Below, in pieces: positions 13,236 to 28,543 of a stretch of 64,000 nt of DNA. Origin of the DNA: Coturnix japonica (Eukaryota > Chordata > Aves > Galliformes > Phasianidae); assembly GCF_001577835.2 (NCBI RefSeq), contig NC_029541.1, positions 2,599,141-2,663,140 on the forward strand, written 5' to 3'. The notes beneath the pieces are model-generated. The model was given only the letters and a program-made list of their open reading frames with translations, did not search any database and was not told where the DNA came from. Numbering within the stretch: the first letter of the stretch is position 1; every line of letters begins with the position of its first letter. The position numbers and the translations under genes are program-made.

Positions 13236-13280
13236 GGGGGGGGGAATTGGGGTTTGGGGGCTATCTATGGGGTTTGGGGG
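13236..13280 (+). repeat. G-rich tract with G-quadruplex potential
   Basis: A run of nine G is followed by four further G4-G5 runs separated by AATT, TTT, an 8-base spacer and TTT. The element GGGGTTTGGGGGCT occurs twice. The spacing meets the usual four-tract quadruplex pattern. Function is unknown. Confidence 0.6.
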
Positions 13281-16200
13281 CTGCACCTGAAGGTCAATTG
13301 TGGTCCCAGGAGGGCAGGAGCCATCACGTCGGTGCTCTGCTGCTGTGGGTTATGTGGCCTTGGGCGACTCATTAAGGCCAAAATGCTCAAACTGCAGCGA
13401 TGGGAGATAAGCGGTGACATCAAATGCTTCTTTGTTAAGGGTTCTGAGGTCAATGTCTTCAGGAGCACTCAGGTGTTTGGGATGAGGATGGCCGTGCTGG
13501 AGGTCCTGTCACCCTGCTTAGGGAGCTCAGCCTGCAGGTGCTGGGGATGAATGCTGCAGATGGGACGTGGCCAGGCCCATGGCTGAGCTCCAGCAGCAGG
13601 AGGCCAGCAGCAAGCTGGGGCTGTTGCTCTGCATGCCTTTAAACCTGAATAAATCATTTCAGGCCAATGTGTTGTTTCGCTTGCATGAAATCTACCCTGA
13701 CAGCTATGGCAGGAGCGTGGGGCTCTGCCCTGAGCCAGGCTCAGCTGTGGGTGCTCATGGGCTGGTGGCATCCCCAGGGGCACCGTGTGCTGCCAGGGCA
13801 GCAGGAGGAAGATCTTTGTGTGTTCCCTTTGGTCAGTGTGGGTGGGTTCACCCACGGGGCTGCAGATCATCATGGGTCACATCTGCCTGTATTCTGCAGG
13901 GCTGTTGGTTCATGAAGGTCTGGTCTGAAAAAACAAAGGAGCTGGGGTGCACTGAGCATCTCATCTGACAGCAGCGATGCATCCACATGTATGTATGTGT
14001 GTATATGGATACATGTACACATCTGTCACCTGGAGGTAACCCATAGCACCAAAGCATGGGTGCTGGAGGAACACAGGGAGTGCTTTGCTGTATTGGGAAG
14101 GGCGTGTGGGGCTGTGGATCATTGCTGACTTCAGCACATCCCCTCGCTGCCTGCAGCCCCTAATCCTCCCTACGTGCTGCCTTACAGATGGCCCCGGGTT
14201 GGGCACAGCCCCACAGCCTCGTGTGACCCCACAGAGACACACGGCTGGGACAGGGAGCAAAGGGCACCGCAGGGATCCCAAGGGGTGGGTTTGAATGGGA
14301 AGCATCGGTGTTTGCTATAAGTAGGTGGACAGCAGAGCACAGGAACAGGGAATGGCACGTGCTGCTGACTGGGGGTATTGCTGAGGGCTGGTTGGAAGTG
14401 GAATAATGGGGTAAAGAGGCAAAGAACCAACATCCAAATGCTTAGTAACATTGGCCGTGTGTGGTGCAATCAGAGATGATTTGCTTTGCCTCCTTCCTCA
14501 TGCCACCTCTATAGCAGGTGTCAGTGGGTGCCATGGGTGCAGGGTGAGCAGTTTGGGGGCTGAGCACAGTCCCAGCACAGCAGCAGGTGGGGAGCAGGCA
14601 GAGGTAAAGCTTTGCTTGATGCCATCGTCTTCTTTATCATATCTGAAGCTCTTGAGGGGTTTCCCATAACTCTGAACCTCGGGGGTTTATCACGTTTGTT
14701 TTAAGACTGATTGCAACGTCTTTAAGTGGCTGAAACTCTGTGCAGCCAGGCCCAGCTATGGGATAATAGGGCTCTGCTTTGGGATAGAGCCATTGCACAA
14801 AGTCAGGCTCTGTCCCAAGGCTTTCCAATTGGGAATTAGCATCCTCAGGTGGGTGTTCTGTGCATGGCTTCAATCAGTGGAGTCTGCAGCTCAGCAAGGT
14901 GCACAGCACAGAGCTGGGAAACCTCTGACACAAAGTATGGCAATGCAGGGTCACAACAGAGTGAGGACAGAGCTCAGTTTGGGCCAGTTTCTGTCCCGTC
15001 TCCACACTCAAGGCTCTCTCTGCTGGGATGAGCTGGTGCCACTGACCACACAGGAACTCACTGAGTCACACAAGGCAAATATTTTTTCCCTTTGATTTTC
15101 AGCCTGAGAAAAAAAATATCTAGAGCTGACCTTGTTAATCCCACGCATTACAAACCACCCCCCGTCCTTTATCACGTTTCGGTTGTGGGGTAATGTTACC
15201 AGCTTAGCACCTCTGCTGGCTCCTGCCAGCATCCTGCCTGGCATCCAGCCACCCCATTGAGTCTCCAGGTCTTCCTGGAGCCTTCCCAAGCACTCAACCC
15301 TTCTATATTATGCCGACCATCCTGGGCACCCCAACCCCATGGCTGTGCTGCAGGAGCTGCTCTGCACACACAGCAATGGGAAGCAGCTGCATGCCCCGAC
15401 CACCCAGCACACAGCTTGGGAATGACCCCATGATTGAGTCCGGGTGGCTCTGGTTAGTTCAGAAAGGACAACAACCCAAACCTTGGGGAGATGTGTGTGG
15501 TCTGTAGCCGCAGCAGACACCCTGCTGTTCTCCATCCCCTTGAGTTGGAGCCCGTTACCTCCAAAACAGCCCATCTCTCCCTGTTTCTCCATCTCCCTGT
15601 CCACCTCTGAACCACATCTGGCCATTGCCCTGTGATGGCAGCAAGCAGGATGAGCTGCAGCTGGAGTGATGCACAGCCCAGGGCTGGGTGCTGCACCCCA
15701 TGGGTGATGCTGGGCTCTCATCTCACTGCAGACTGCTATGGGATGGGGCCTTTCTCTGCCTGCTTTGGGGGCACAGGTAAAGGGAGTTTGGGGGAGGAAA
15801 TAGTTAATGCCCCTTTTCTCTGAATATTAAGGGACAAATCCTCTCCCCGGCTTGGTGCCCGAATAAACAGGCTGAGAGCATTGCGTAAGGAGGGGGATGG
15901 GAACATCTCTACATGCTTTGCTGGAGCCTGGCAGGTGAAATGCAGGTCTGGAGCCTCCACACCCCCAGCACCCCATGCCCAGCCTGTGCTCGGGTTTCAC
16001 ACAACCCTGCAGGCACACAGTGTGCTGACACTGATGTCACAGCCATGGATGGGCTTTGCTGGGTGGGGAACAGCTGCAGTGGTGCTGTTGCAAAGGGAAA
16101 GATGATGGTGATGCTGAGTCTGGAGGATGCAGAAGTCCCTGATTTGGAGACCTCCATAGGCAGGCACAACACAGGGTGCATGTTGGGGACACCAGACAGG

Positions 16201-17067
16201 CATCATTGTGCTCTGACAGCTCATAACCATGCAAGGAAGGTGGTATTGGAAGGTGGCTGCAGCCACCAAGCTGTCCTGCCCCATCTCTGTGCTGTGTCCC
16301 AGTGCAGCTGCTGGAAGGTGCTCAATCAAGAGCTGAGCTATGAAGTGCAGTAGGTGCAGCCCCATTCGGGCTCCCTCTGCTGACAGCTTCTCCACCGAAG
16401 CCACCACACTGTGGTTCCCTGGGTGATTTCTAGATGTCTCCAGGATTTACACAAGAGAAAAGAAACAACCAACAACCCAAAGAATCCTCCTCCCAGCTCC
16501 TGATGCAGCGCTTTGCAGCCCTCCCTGTTCTGTCGGAAGATTTTGCAAGCAAACGTAGAAATAAAAAAGGAAATATTTAATTTTCTTAGGGAAATAATAA
16601 TAAGGAAAAAAGTGCTTTAAAGGGGATCCTCACCAGCGAGGTGGGAAATGGAAGACATCTGGAAGACAAGGGTTTGTGTTGTGTGGGGAAACTGAGGCAC
16701 AGTGTGATGGTGGGTGCAGCTGATGGGGATGCAGAGCTCTCAGTGTCCCATCCAGCTGCCCCACTCCTCCCCTGGGAGCAGCTGTGTGTCTGTGCATGGT
16801 GAAGGCTGCAGTCACCCAGTGATGCTCTGGAGGGTGTCCCATGTTCCAGGGGTGCTGCTCAGCCTCCTGGCACTGTAACTGTAGGGTCGCTGGCACCGCA
16901 GGGACACCCCTTCCTGGGTGCCACGTCACCAACCATCCCATATCCAGAGCCCTGGCACAGTCAGGGGACACAGAGCCCCAGGTAGGATCCAGCCATTGGC
17001 ATCACAGCCCCAGGACGTGTGGGGTGCTCAGCTGAGTGCAGAGCACAGCACAGCTCCGGTGTTGGAC

Positions 17068-18439
17068 TCAGCAGCATCTCTTGGTGGGTTTGTCTTCAGG
17101 AGTGAGCTTGATGGAGTCGGTTAAATAACTCTCGTAAATCCCTTTATACTGGAAAAACAAGAACAAAAACAGGTTAAGGAAAGGACATCCCCATTGGGTT
17201 CTCAACCCCCCGTTGTGTTCTCTGTCCCCATTGGGTTCTCAGCCCATCTGCTTCAGCCTGAACACAAGCAAATGAATGTGAGCCATGGAGAGAGCAGGGC
17301 AGGCTCGTTCCCAATCTGGTTAAGGACAAAATCCAGGCAAAAGGCATTCGGCTCAGAGCGGGGCCACCGCCCCATTGGCGACACAGGGACACGATTGTCC
17401 CCATAGGACGGCCGCTAGAGGACAGTGGTGGCACACTGCATCCAGCCCTGCCGGCAGAACGATATCGATTCTCGCTCCTTTCCGACTTGTTACTGCATGG
17501 TGGCAATGCTCACCGTGCTCAGGGCTTGCTTGGCGAGCGTCTCGAAAGCTTGTGCCACGTTGATGTTGTTCTTGGCGCTGACTTCGAAGTAAGGGATGTC
17601 TTTTTCCTTGCACCAGGAGGAAGCGATCTCTTTGGATACCTAAAGGAAAGGATCCACATCACAGCCCTGCGTGGGGATCCACATCACAGCACTGTCCCCG
17701 TGCTCACCAACCATCCCTACCTCCCGGTCACAAAGGTCTATTTTGTTCCCCAACACAACCATGGGGAAATCGTGATCCCTCGGGATGACCTTCTCTAGGA
17801 AATCATCTCTCCAGTTGTCCAGGGACTCGAAGGACTCCCTGTCTGTCACATCAAAGGCCAGCATGCATCCATCAGAGCCCTTGTAAAAGGTCGACACCAT
17901 GGACCGGAATCGCTCCTGTCCCCCCGTGTCCCAGATCTAGGGCAGAGAAGGGCATAGGAACATCAACAGGCATTTGGGGACATGGGTGTCATGGGGTCAG
18001 AGTAGCAGGGTGCCTCACCTGCAGCTTCAGGGGGGTTTTATCCACTGCAACGACCTTGGTCAGGATGCTGGCACCCAGCGTGGTGCGGTAATCTTCATAG
18101 AAGGTCTTGTGCACGTATTGGTGCAGGAGGGAGGTTTTGCCCACACTGGTGGGATGGAAGGGACACAGGTGAGGGCTGTGCACTGCAGAGCCAGGCTTGA
18201 GGGGTTGGGTGCAGCCAGCATGAGGGCTGTGCACCCATAGGATCCCAGGCTGGGGCATGCATGGGGTTCCCCCATTGCCTTCCCTGCAGGGACAGCGTGG
18301 GGTTTGGGCAGTGTTTAGAAGGGTTTTGCATTGCTTAAAAGCACAGAGAGACTCAGCAGCCCCAGGGATCCCGTGTGGCTCCTTACCCCAGAGCTCCTAT
18401 GATAATGATCTTCAGATCCACCTTTTTGCTGGAGTCCAT
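17068..18439 (-). CDS. RAB7B: Ras-related protein Rab-7b
   Basis: RAB7B is a small GTPase of late endosomes and trans-Golgi that directs endosome-to-Golgi traffic and lysosomal routing of receptors. Five coding exons are readable on the minus strand: 18387-18439, 18019-18145, 17721-17936, 17514-17639 and 17068-17148. Their phases agree and give 200 aa (human 199). The ATG at 18439-18437 gives [14 protein letters not shown]. The P-loop is GALGVGKTS (15-23), G3 is WDTGGQE (62-68, with the Gly-Gly typical of Rab7b instead of Ala-Gly), G4 is NKID (124-127) and G5 is SAK (153-155). The C-terminus ends in KRCC, a double-cysteine geranylgeranylation site. [10 protein letters not shown] and [15 protein letters not shown] match Rab7b rather than Rab7a. 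The gene looks intact. Confidence 0.96.
17411..17426 (+). promoter_or_regulatory. CTCF-like motif in RAB7B intron 4
   Basis: The sequence CCGCTAGAGGACAGTG resembles the core CTCF consensus (CCASYAGRKGGC) with two differences. It lies between RAB7B coding exons 4 and 5. It shares CTAGAGGACAGTG exactly with a site in the opposite orientation at 39131-39146. Occupancy is not known. Confidence 0.35.
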
Positions 18440-19381
18440 GGATGGGCCCTGAGGGACAAGAAGTGTCACACACTGAGCGCTGGCAAAGGGACAACCTTGG
18501 TGAGATCCAGTGCAGGAGCAGATGATGGACCCCAGAATGAGAACTGAGCTGTGCCAGGGGCTGGGAGCAGAACCCCATGTGTCAGCCCAGCCCACATCAC
18601 TGCCTGGATCTGCTCCCCAGTGCTGCAGCACGCCTAGACATGCTGCTATGATCATCCATGTGAAAACCTGCCGTGAGAAACCTCCCAGCCTTTCTGCCTC
18701 CTTCTGAAGTGCAATTCCCTCCCCAGAAACCTGACAAACAGGGGGGGGGGGAGGGGAACTGCATTTATGAAAGGAGAACGTGGCTGCATGGCACTGCCTG
18801 GCTGCTCCAAGCACTTCAGGAGCACTCTGAGAGTCAGGAGCTTATGGGGGAGATGGGAGCCTGGTGATGGCTTCAGTCCTGGTTAATAATCACTGCTGAG
18901 GGCTATGCCTGTGACTTGAATTGAGCCCTTTGCTGCCTCTTTGGCACCTGTAGGAAGAGCCTGAAACAAGAGCTGGGGCTTTGCTTTGGACTTCTGCATA
19001 GCCCCATGCGAGCACCAAGCCCTGAGCACCCCCAGCACCCCCTCCCCAGCAGGGACAGTGCACAGAGCCATCCCTCCTCCCCAGCGCTGTTCGTCCTGGA
19101 AGCCTTGGAATCACTCCCTAATCCCCGCATATTTACTCGATGCGCTGTCAGGCTCGGCTCAGCTCTCCATACACAGGGCGTGAGCAACACGCTCCCCCCT
19201 CCAGAACGGATCGCCCACCCAGACCCCAACTTTCCCACCCACCCCATCCCCGATGCTCACCGAGCCCCGTGTTGAAGCTCACCCATCCCTCCCTGACCCG
19301 ATAACAGCCTTCCCATAGCCGGCAGTTCTCTATCCTTCCCCATAGCGTTGCTCCGGAGGGGTCCGATGTTTGCACACCCAC

Positions 19382-19520
19382 CTGCTGGGGCATCGTCCGA
19401 CGGATCCGGAGGTTTTTTAGGTCTCCTTTAGGAAGAGCGAGAGGAGGATCAGGAAACGGCGTTGGCCCCAGAGTTGGTTCCTTGTGCTCGGGGGAGGGAG
19501 GCTGCGTGACATCAGCACGA
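19382..19520 (-). promoter_or_regulatory. RAB7B: Candidate RAB7B promoter and non-coding first exon
   Basis: On the minus strand a CpG-containing block ends in the donor CAG|GTGGGT (exon end at 19382). A CRE-like TGACATCA lies at 19507-19514. It is about 0.95 kb upstream of the RAB7B start codon and is the nearest promoter-like sequence. The assignment is inferred from position and a splice site only. Confidence 0.3.
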
Positions 19521-22000
19521 AGGGGCCGGGAGCTGCGGGTTGGGCTGGATCCTCTCGCTCAGCATCTCTCGGTTGTACAGGGGCAGGTTCTGAGTGTTTG
19601 CCGGGTGTGCAAAAGGATTCAGTGCTTCCCCACGTTCTTTTGTGAACCCCCAGGCTCCTTCAAACATGAACAACAGCCACTGGCTGCTGCATTTCTGCTG
19701 CCTGCTCTCAGGTTTTGCTTTGTTTGCTGGCTGTCCCCAGCACCGGGGTGAATTCGGGAGGTGTTTCTGGTCACAGCCCAGCAGTGACTCACTCTCAGCA
19801 AGGCTGGAGCTTCCCACTCGCAGCCTCACATGCTCCGTGTCAGAGCACAGCCCTGAACCTGCTGTCCCTTCTATCTGCAGATGCCCCTCATGGGCTCTAA
19901 GAGGTTGCTGTGCTCAGCAGGACAAACTCTCCTCCTCCTTCCCAGGTGTAATTTTGGGACCTGTCTGGCCAGAAACTCTGCCTTTCCCCCACAGGGCAGG
20001 CACAGGGAGGTGGGAGAAGCAGCTGAGCCACCAGCTCTGTTTGTTGGATGGCACTCGGGCAGAGCAGCTCTCTCCTGCCTTCTCCTGCTCCCTGTTTGCA
20101 GCCTTTGGATTGTTCTGCTTCACCTTTGCCCTTGCAGGAGGACTCTGCGGTGTCTCTTGCCCCACATCTGTCTGTCCTTCCCTACCCCATGTGCCCATCA
20201 TCCCGGCGATGGGTGACGCTCACTGGTCAGATGATCCCTGTGTCTCCATGCAGTCAGAGATGGGCTGCGTGGTTGCATTGCCACAGCTGGTGCCCACTTC
20301 TGCTTTTGTGCAGGAGGGCACAGACCCATCAGAGGCCCATTTTGGGCCAGAGGCAGCTTTGATTTTGCTTGGTTTCTAATGAAAAGGGATTTTCCTGGGC
20401 TCTTGCTCTCGTCATCACTCCAGAAACAGCTGGGATGATCTTTGTGCAGTGCAGTGCAATGGGCTGATGCCATGACAACTCCTTTAGCTGTTCAGCAGCA
20501 ACCACAGCTACAGTCCTTCTTGCTTCACCCACGGTCAGCAATTCTAAGGGCAAAGTGTGGGAGTTTGTGCCCTGTGACAAGGAGGAAGGGATTGCAGCTG
20601 GGAAACAGTGAGACATAGGATGGCTGCATGCAGAGGAGAGGGCGTGTGGGCAACAAGAGGACACATCGTTCTGTGCAGCAAGCAGAGGCCACAGGATGAG
20701 GGAAGGGGAAGAAAGTAAAAGGCATCCCAATGACCAAAGTATTCTCTATGAGTCGTGCAGCTATTCCTACAGGGACAAAGGGAGATGCTTACTGAGATAT
20801 TGCTGGAGCAATATCTCCTGATACCCCCCGAACATCAGCTGTGTGCTGAGAGCTACAGACCTGCGTCCACCTCTGCTGTCTTCCCCCTCTCTAAAGCCCA
20901 CCAAGGGGACACAGGATGCTCTGGGATCCCAGGAGCAGATGGCACTATAGGGCTGCTCCTGGCTGGGTCCAGGCAGTGCCACCATCATTTAGGGACACCA
21001 GGTGGTCCCTCACTGTGCTGGATGCCCCCCCTCCCCATCCTTGGCCATGGCAATGTGCAGGTCCTGCAATGCTCAGCAGCACTGCGGTGTGCAAAGCGTT
21101 AAGCTGTCAGGAGCTGCAGGAGGAGAGCAGACCTTTGTCCAGCTGCCCCTGCACCTTATCTGCACGGCGCCTGGGTGAAGCACAGCAAAAGGTGATGTCA
21201 ATACAGGAAACGGTTACAGAAACCATATGCTGGTCAGCAGCACAATCAATGTTTCAAAGTAAGGCAGGTATTTCATGTTGTGGCAAACAGAAATCCAAAG
21301 CCTCAGTGTTTATTCACATTCAGCTCCGCAGGGAGACCCGAGCACCCCATCCCCAGCCTTACTCTGAGCTCAGCCCTATTGCAGCAAGGAAAGCTGTGCA
21401 GACCTATGGATAAAAATAGCCCTTCCCTGCACTTCCCCATGCACTCATCATGCATGAGCCACCACCTGCATCCCTTGCACCGTCAGCCAGTCACATGCAT
21501 TGAGGTGGCTCCTTTCTGCAACCCCTGCAGCCCCCAACCCACTGTAATGGCTGCAGAGATTTGGCAGCACGTTGCTCTATGGCTTCGTGCACCCACAAAC
21601 CACAACAGCCCTTTGAGAGCACACAGGGGGAATGAAGGAAAATCTGCTGGAAATCACCTGCTGTGCGGGGAGTTTTGTGGCACACAATGAGCCGTGGGGT
21701 TTCTTCACTCTCATAATGATCTCCTTGTTTGTTGGTGGCAGCTCAGCCTGATGAAGCCTTGAGTTCTGCACCCACCCAGCTGCCCCCACCCCATTCCCTG
21801 CCCAGATCCACCTCCTGGGGCTTTCTGGGCAAACTTTCCACTTCTATCACTGCAGAAATCCCATAACAGAGGACACCAAATGCACATCACGGTCTCCTCC
21901 TGCTGCTCCCTCCAGGACAGATAGCACTGGATGGGGAACACAGGCTGGGGCAGCAGAGACCTGCAGGATTCAGTGCTTTAGGAATCTCAACACTCACGGT
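19521..22000. other. Intergenic region, RAB7B to CTSE
   Basis: No gene is supported. A 261-codon plus-strand open frame at 19594-20379 starts at GTG, has no recognisable domain and is probably chance. No mobile element was recognised. Confidence 0.5.
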
Positions 22001-22017
22001 TCTGTTTTACCAAAGCA

Positions 22018-22023
22018 TTTATT
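22018..22023 (-). terminator. CTSE: AATAAA polyadenylation signal of CTSE
   Basis: TTTATT on the plus strand reads AATAAA on the minus strand, 218 bp past the CTSE stop codon. This implies a 3' UTR of roughly 235-245 nt with cleavage near 22000. Confidence 0.6.
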
Positions 22024-22240
22024 GAGCTGTGTTCAAACAATGACCATCCGCTCCTCAGGGCCGCCCAAGGCGCTTTGTGTGCACTGCTGGGCACGGAGTG
22101 AACCTCTGTGTGCTCTGCACTCCTCAGCTTAGGGATTCCATCTCCATCCCCATGGGGTGCTGAGCAGCTCCTGCCCCACTCGTGGCTGCAGCCACAGCCT
22201 GGCAGCTCCACTTCCCTCCCACCCCATAGGACTCACAGCC

Positions 22241-25526
<3,286 letters not shown>

Positions 25527-25555
25527 GGCGGCGGTGCAGGGCTGCACAGCGAGGT

Positions 25556-25605
25556 GTTTCTTATACCAACAGGTACACCCTCGCCCCGCGCTATCAGCGA
25601 TAACG
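25556..25605 (-). promoter_or_regulatory. CTSE: CTSE promoter: TATA-like box and inverted GATA pair
   Basis: On the minus strand, GTATAAG lies at 25565-25559, about 35 bp before the start codon, which implies a very short 5' UTR. Just upstream, CTATCAGCGATAAC (25591-25604) carries a GATA core on each strand. GATA factors act on gastric and erythroid genes, both settings in which cathepsin E is known to be expressed. The motif is seen; its use is inferred. Confidence 0.4.
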
Positions 25606-28068
25606 CCCCTCTCCGTGTCAACACTGGGCTTTGGCTGTGGCAATGAATCACTGGGCACCTCTCGGTCAGGTCAGAACATTGGGTTGATGGGGAGGACGAG
25701 GGGCTGGGCCACGTAGGGCTGGATGTGGGGCTGTATATGGGGCTGTATATGGGGCTGTATGGGCACCCCCAGTGTTTTTATCGTCCCCATTGCAGGTTTT
25801 CCCACTAGGGCTGCAGTAAGGGGACATTCAGGTGGTGCTGAGTTGCCTCTAAAAGCTAAAGAGTTCATTAGCCTTGATGAGCTGCTCAGGAATCTGCAGC
25901 TTTGATTTTTGTCATCACAGGCTTTGGGAAGAAGGAGCTTTGCTTTAGGAACAGTTACACGTTGCCTTACAGCCACTGATGGGGTCTTCCTCTGTGGTTT
26001 CTAATACTGGACAGCCATCTCTCTTTAAGCCTCTGAGAATGCAAATAAAGGATGCTAATGAACAAACACAGCTCCTATCTGCTGCTGAGGCTTTGTCTCC
26101 CTCTGGTTGTTCCCCATGTCTGTGGCCCTGCAGTGACTGATGATGGATGCCACAAGGAGAGGTGTGAGCAGTGCTCGTGTTATTAACAGCGTTTCTACCC
26201 TCAGTGCGGCGCTAATCAATTTCCCATTTATCATGGTTAGACTGTTTTATTTAATCTTATTTAATTAATGGCAAAGAGACCAGCAATGAGGGGGTCCATA
26301 AATGCATGGCAGCCGCCTGGAATGCAATATAGTGGGATGGATGGAGCAGGGATGCAGTGTGGATGGGAAGCAACCTCCCCTCATCTCCCTTTATGGCACT
26401 TGACTCATTACAAGAAATCTGCTCTCAAGCTAAAAATAGGTTATTTGCATTCTTTTTTTTTCTTCTTATTTCCTTTACTTCAGCCACTTCCACTATTAGC
26501 AATGAGCGTTTTACATCATACTCGAGCATCACCTTCTGAAAAGCCTTTTTCCTCTGGTTATCAAACCCATCTCCCACCTGCTAATCTGTTTGCGTGTCAC
26601 ATAAAGAGTCAAACCCTGTAACAGCAGCACTGAGAAAAAAAATAGATGTTTTTATTTCAGCAATGAGAAACAACCCAACTCCAGCTAAATATTTACCCAC
26701 AGCAGCTGATGGGTGATGGCTGAGACCCAATGGCATCACCCAACAGCACCCAACAGAGCATTTATCCCTCCATACCCAGAGCTGCTCTGCGTGCCCTCCT
26801 TGCAGTGGGCCAACGTTGGCTCACGGGATCTGTGTGTGGTTGTAGATTTCTCAGCCCAGGGTCCACCCAACAGCAGAGAAACACCTCAGGATATTTAAAT
26901 GAGAGCGTGTGAGCGTCATGGAACCTGGTGCCATCACCTCTGGGGGCAAAGCAAGACCGCATCCGGCACACAGACAGTGAGCACTGCTGCACCAACTGCA
27001 GGCACCAAAAATGCTCCAGAAACATCCTTGACACCTGCAGAACATCCCACCCATCTGCTCTGTGCACCAGGAGGAGGACGGAGGAACGGAGGTCTCTGCA
27101 TCCCAGGTAACATCCAATGGGTTCCCAACATGCCGCGCTCAGTGTGGTGCCTGAGAAACACAGGGCTGTGCTGTGCTCTGTGCTGTGCTGAGATCTAAGG
27201 CTAAAACTGAGTGCCAAGGTCAGGCTGGAATAGATTTGAAGTCATTTGGGGCATCGCCGTGTGTTTGCTTACCTCTAGACTGAGTGTAGACATCTTGCTT
27301 TTGCAGCTCAACCAGCCAAGCGCTCTACAGACCTTAAGTGCAATGGGGCATCTTGTTATAGATGGGGTTAATACACCAGGGGTGGGCAGGAGGGGGCTCA
27401 CAGCCCCTGATACACCAAAGTACATGTACTGCAGTGCTGAGCCCTTATCTGCAAAATAGTTATTTCAAGGCGCATCTGTGCGTAATCTCTTCCATCTCAG
27501 TGCACCCCAGCAAAGAAGCTGCTTGCTGCTGGTGTTTGGGTTTGGGTCCTGCTTTGCCGTTTCCTTCTGAGCAGCTCAATTCTCAGATTGCTATCTGCTG
27601 CTGCAGCATCTCCTGCACCAAAATAGGAAACGAGCCGCTCAAACGACGGCCATTCGAGGAGGATATTTGGGGACAGCTCATATCAATAAGGAAGGGGGAA
27701 AAAAACCTTGGCGAGACATGGACTCCTAGCTCAGCAGGTACACAAGGGTTGGGTAAGTGGGATGGTGCAGAGGAACGACGACACTCTGATGCTTCTTTAC
27801 TCTTGGAAATACATGGTTGGGATTTTGGCCCATGGGATGGATGGCGCCTTGGCTCTACCAACCTGCATTTATCACTCATATCGTTACGGCTCCTTTAATC
27901 ACTGTCTCTAAGCTTTAGATGAAGATACCTCTGCATGAAAACCAAGTGAGCTTTTCTTCCCACTGAGCACTCGTGCAATGAACGCTTTTGGTTGCCATCC
28001 TTCATTATAAACCCTCTAGAAGTATGGCCAAAAATCCCAAGCCAAGGGGTCCGCTTCAGGCACACGTA
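25606..28068. other. Divergent intergenic interval, CTSE to RHEX
   Basis: No coding sequence was recognised. It contains a 12-bp tandem repeat at 25.73 kb and several AT-rich segments. RHEX probably has an upstream non-coding exon here, because its first coding exon begins after an acceptor, but I could not place that exon. Confidence 0.45.
25727..25770. repeat. 12-bp tandem repeat (GGGGCTGTATAT)
   Basis: Three and a half consecutive copies of GGGGCTGTATAT are visible; the last is incomplete. The minus-strand reading gives an IQPH repeat, a by-product of the unit. Confidence 0.85.
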
Positions 28069-28475
28069 TTATCTGATGTGCTATTATCTGATAGCGCTTT
28101 AAGCCCTATCAGCTTCAGCAGGATTGAGGCTCTCACCTACAATGAAAGCCGAGGAGCTTCAAGCACAGTTAAAGGGAAGTGTGCTCCTCCATTTGCAATG
28201 GGATTTGAGCAAATGATTTCCTGCAGCACTTGGAAAATCCTCTCCTAGGTGCCCGGCGGGCGGCACTGAAGCACCAAGCACAGCTTTGCCTTTTGGTTAC
28301 TTTCTTCTATGATTTATTTTTGTCTCCAGATGAGACTTAGGGAGTATTATTTTTGTGGATTGAAGAAATGTGAAAGAGGATTAAAGCAAGGAGGATACAT
28401 TGCAGCTGGCGGTGATGGGGTTGTTATCAGCCCTGAAGCTCCGTGCTGGGAGCAGATAGAGCTGAGGGGATAAGA
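28069..28475. promoter_or_regulatory. RHEX: GATA-motif cluster upstream of RHEX
   Basis: WGATAR matches (R = A/G) occur at 28069-28074 (-), 28084-28089 (-), 28089-28094 (+), 28106-28111 (-), 28424-28429 (-) and 28454-28459 (+). A weaker GGATAA occurs at 28468-28473. Four fall within 43 bp, and the first two sit in an 11-bp direct repeat, TATTATCTGAT. The cluster ends about 70 bp before the first RHEX coding exon. RHEX is an erythroid gene in human, so this is a plausible GATA1-bound enhancer or promoter. Confidence 0.45.
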
Positions 28476-28543
28476 GCAGAGGGAAGCTGAGCTTGGGGGT
28501 GTTTGGGGCTGCCCATCTCTCTCTGTCTGTCCCCAGGAACCTC

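Larger units (their letters stand above)
10301..17067. other. Intergenic region between SLC26A9 promoter and RAB7B
   Basis: No gene is supported here. It holds a short CCTGACCCCAAT tandem repeat, a CCCAT satellite with a 10-base gap, a G-rich tract at 13.2 kb and scattered purine/pyrimidine runs. An ATTAAA poly(A) signal variant on the minus strand at 16576-16581, about 490 bp past the RAB7B stop, is a candidate 3' end for RAB7B. Open frames here are short, unspliced and without recognisable domains. Confidence 0.5.

Noticed and set aside
19594-20379. 261-codon plus-strand open frame between RAB7B and CTSE
   Set aside because: It begins at GTG, has no recognisable domain, no promoter or splice context, and GC-rich DNA gives such frames by chance.
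20990-21010. ACACCAGGTGGTC as a CTCF site
   Set aside because: It has two mismatches at core positions and no partner site; too weak.
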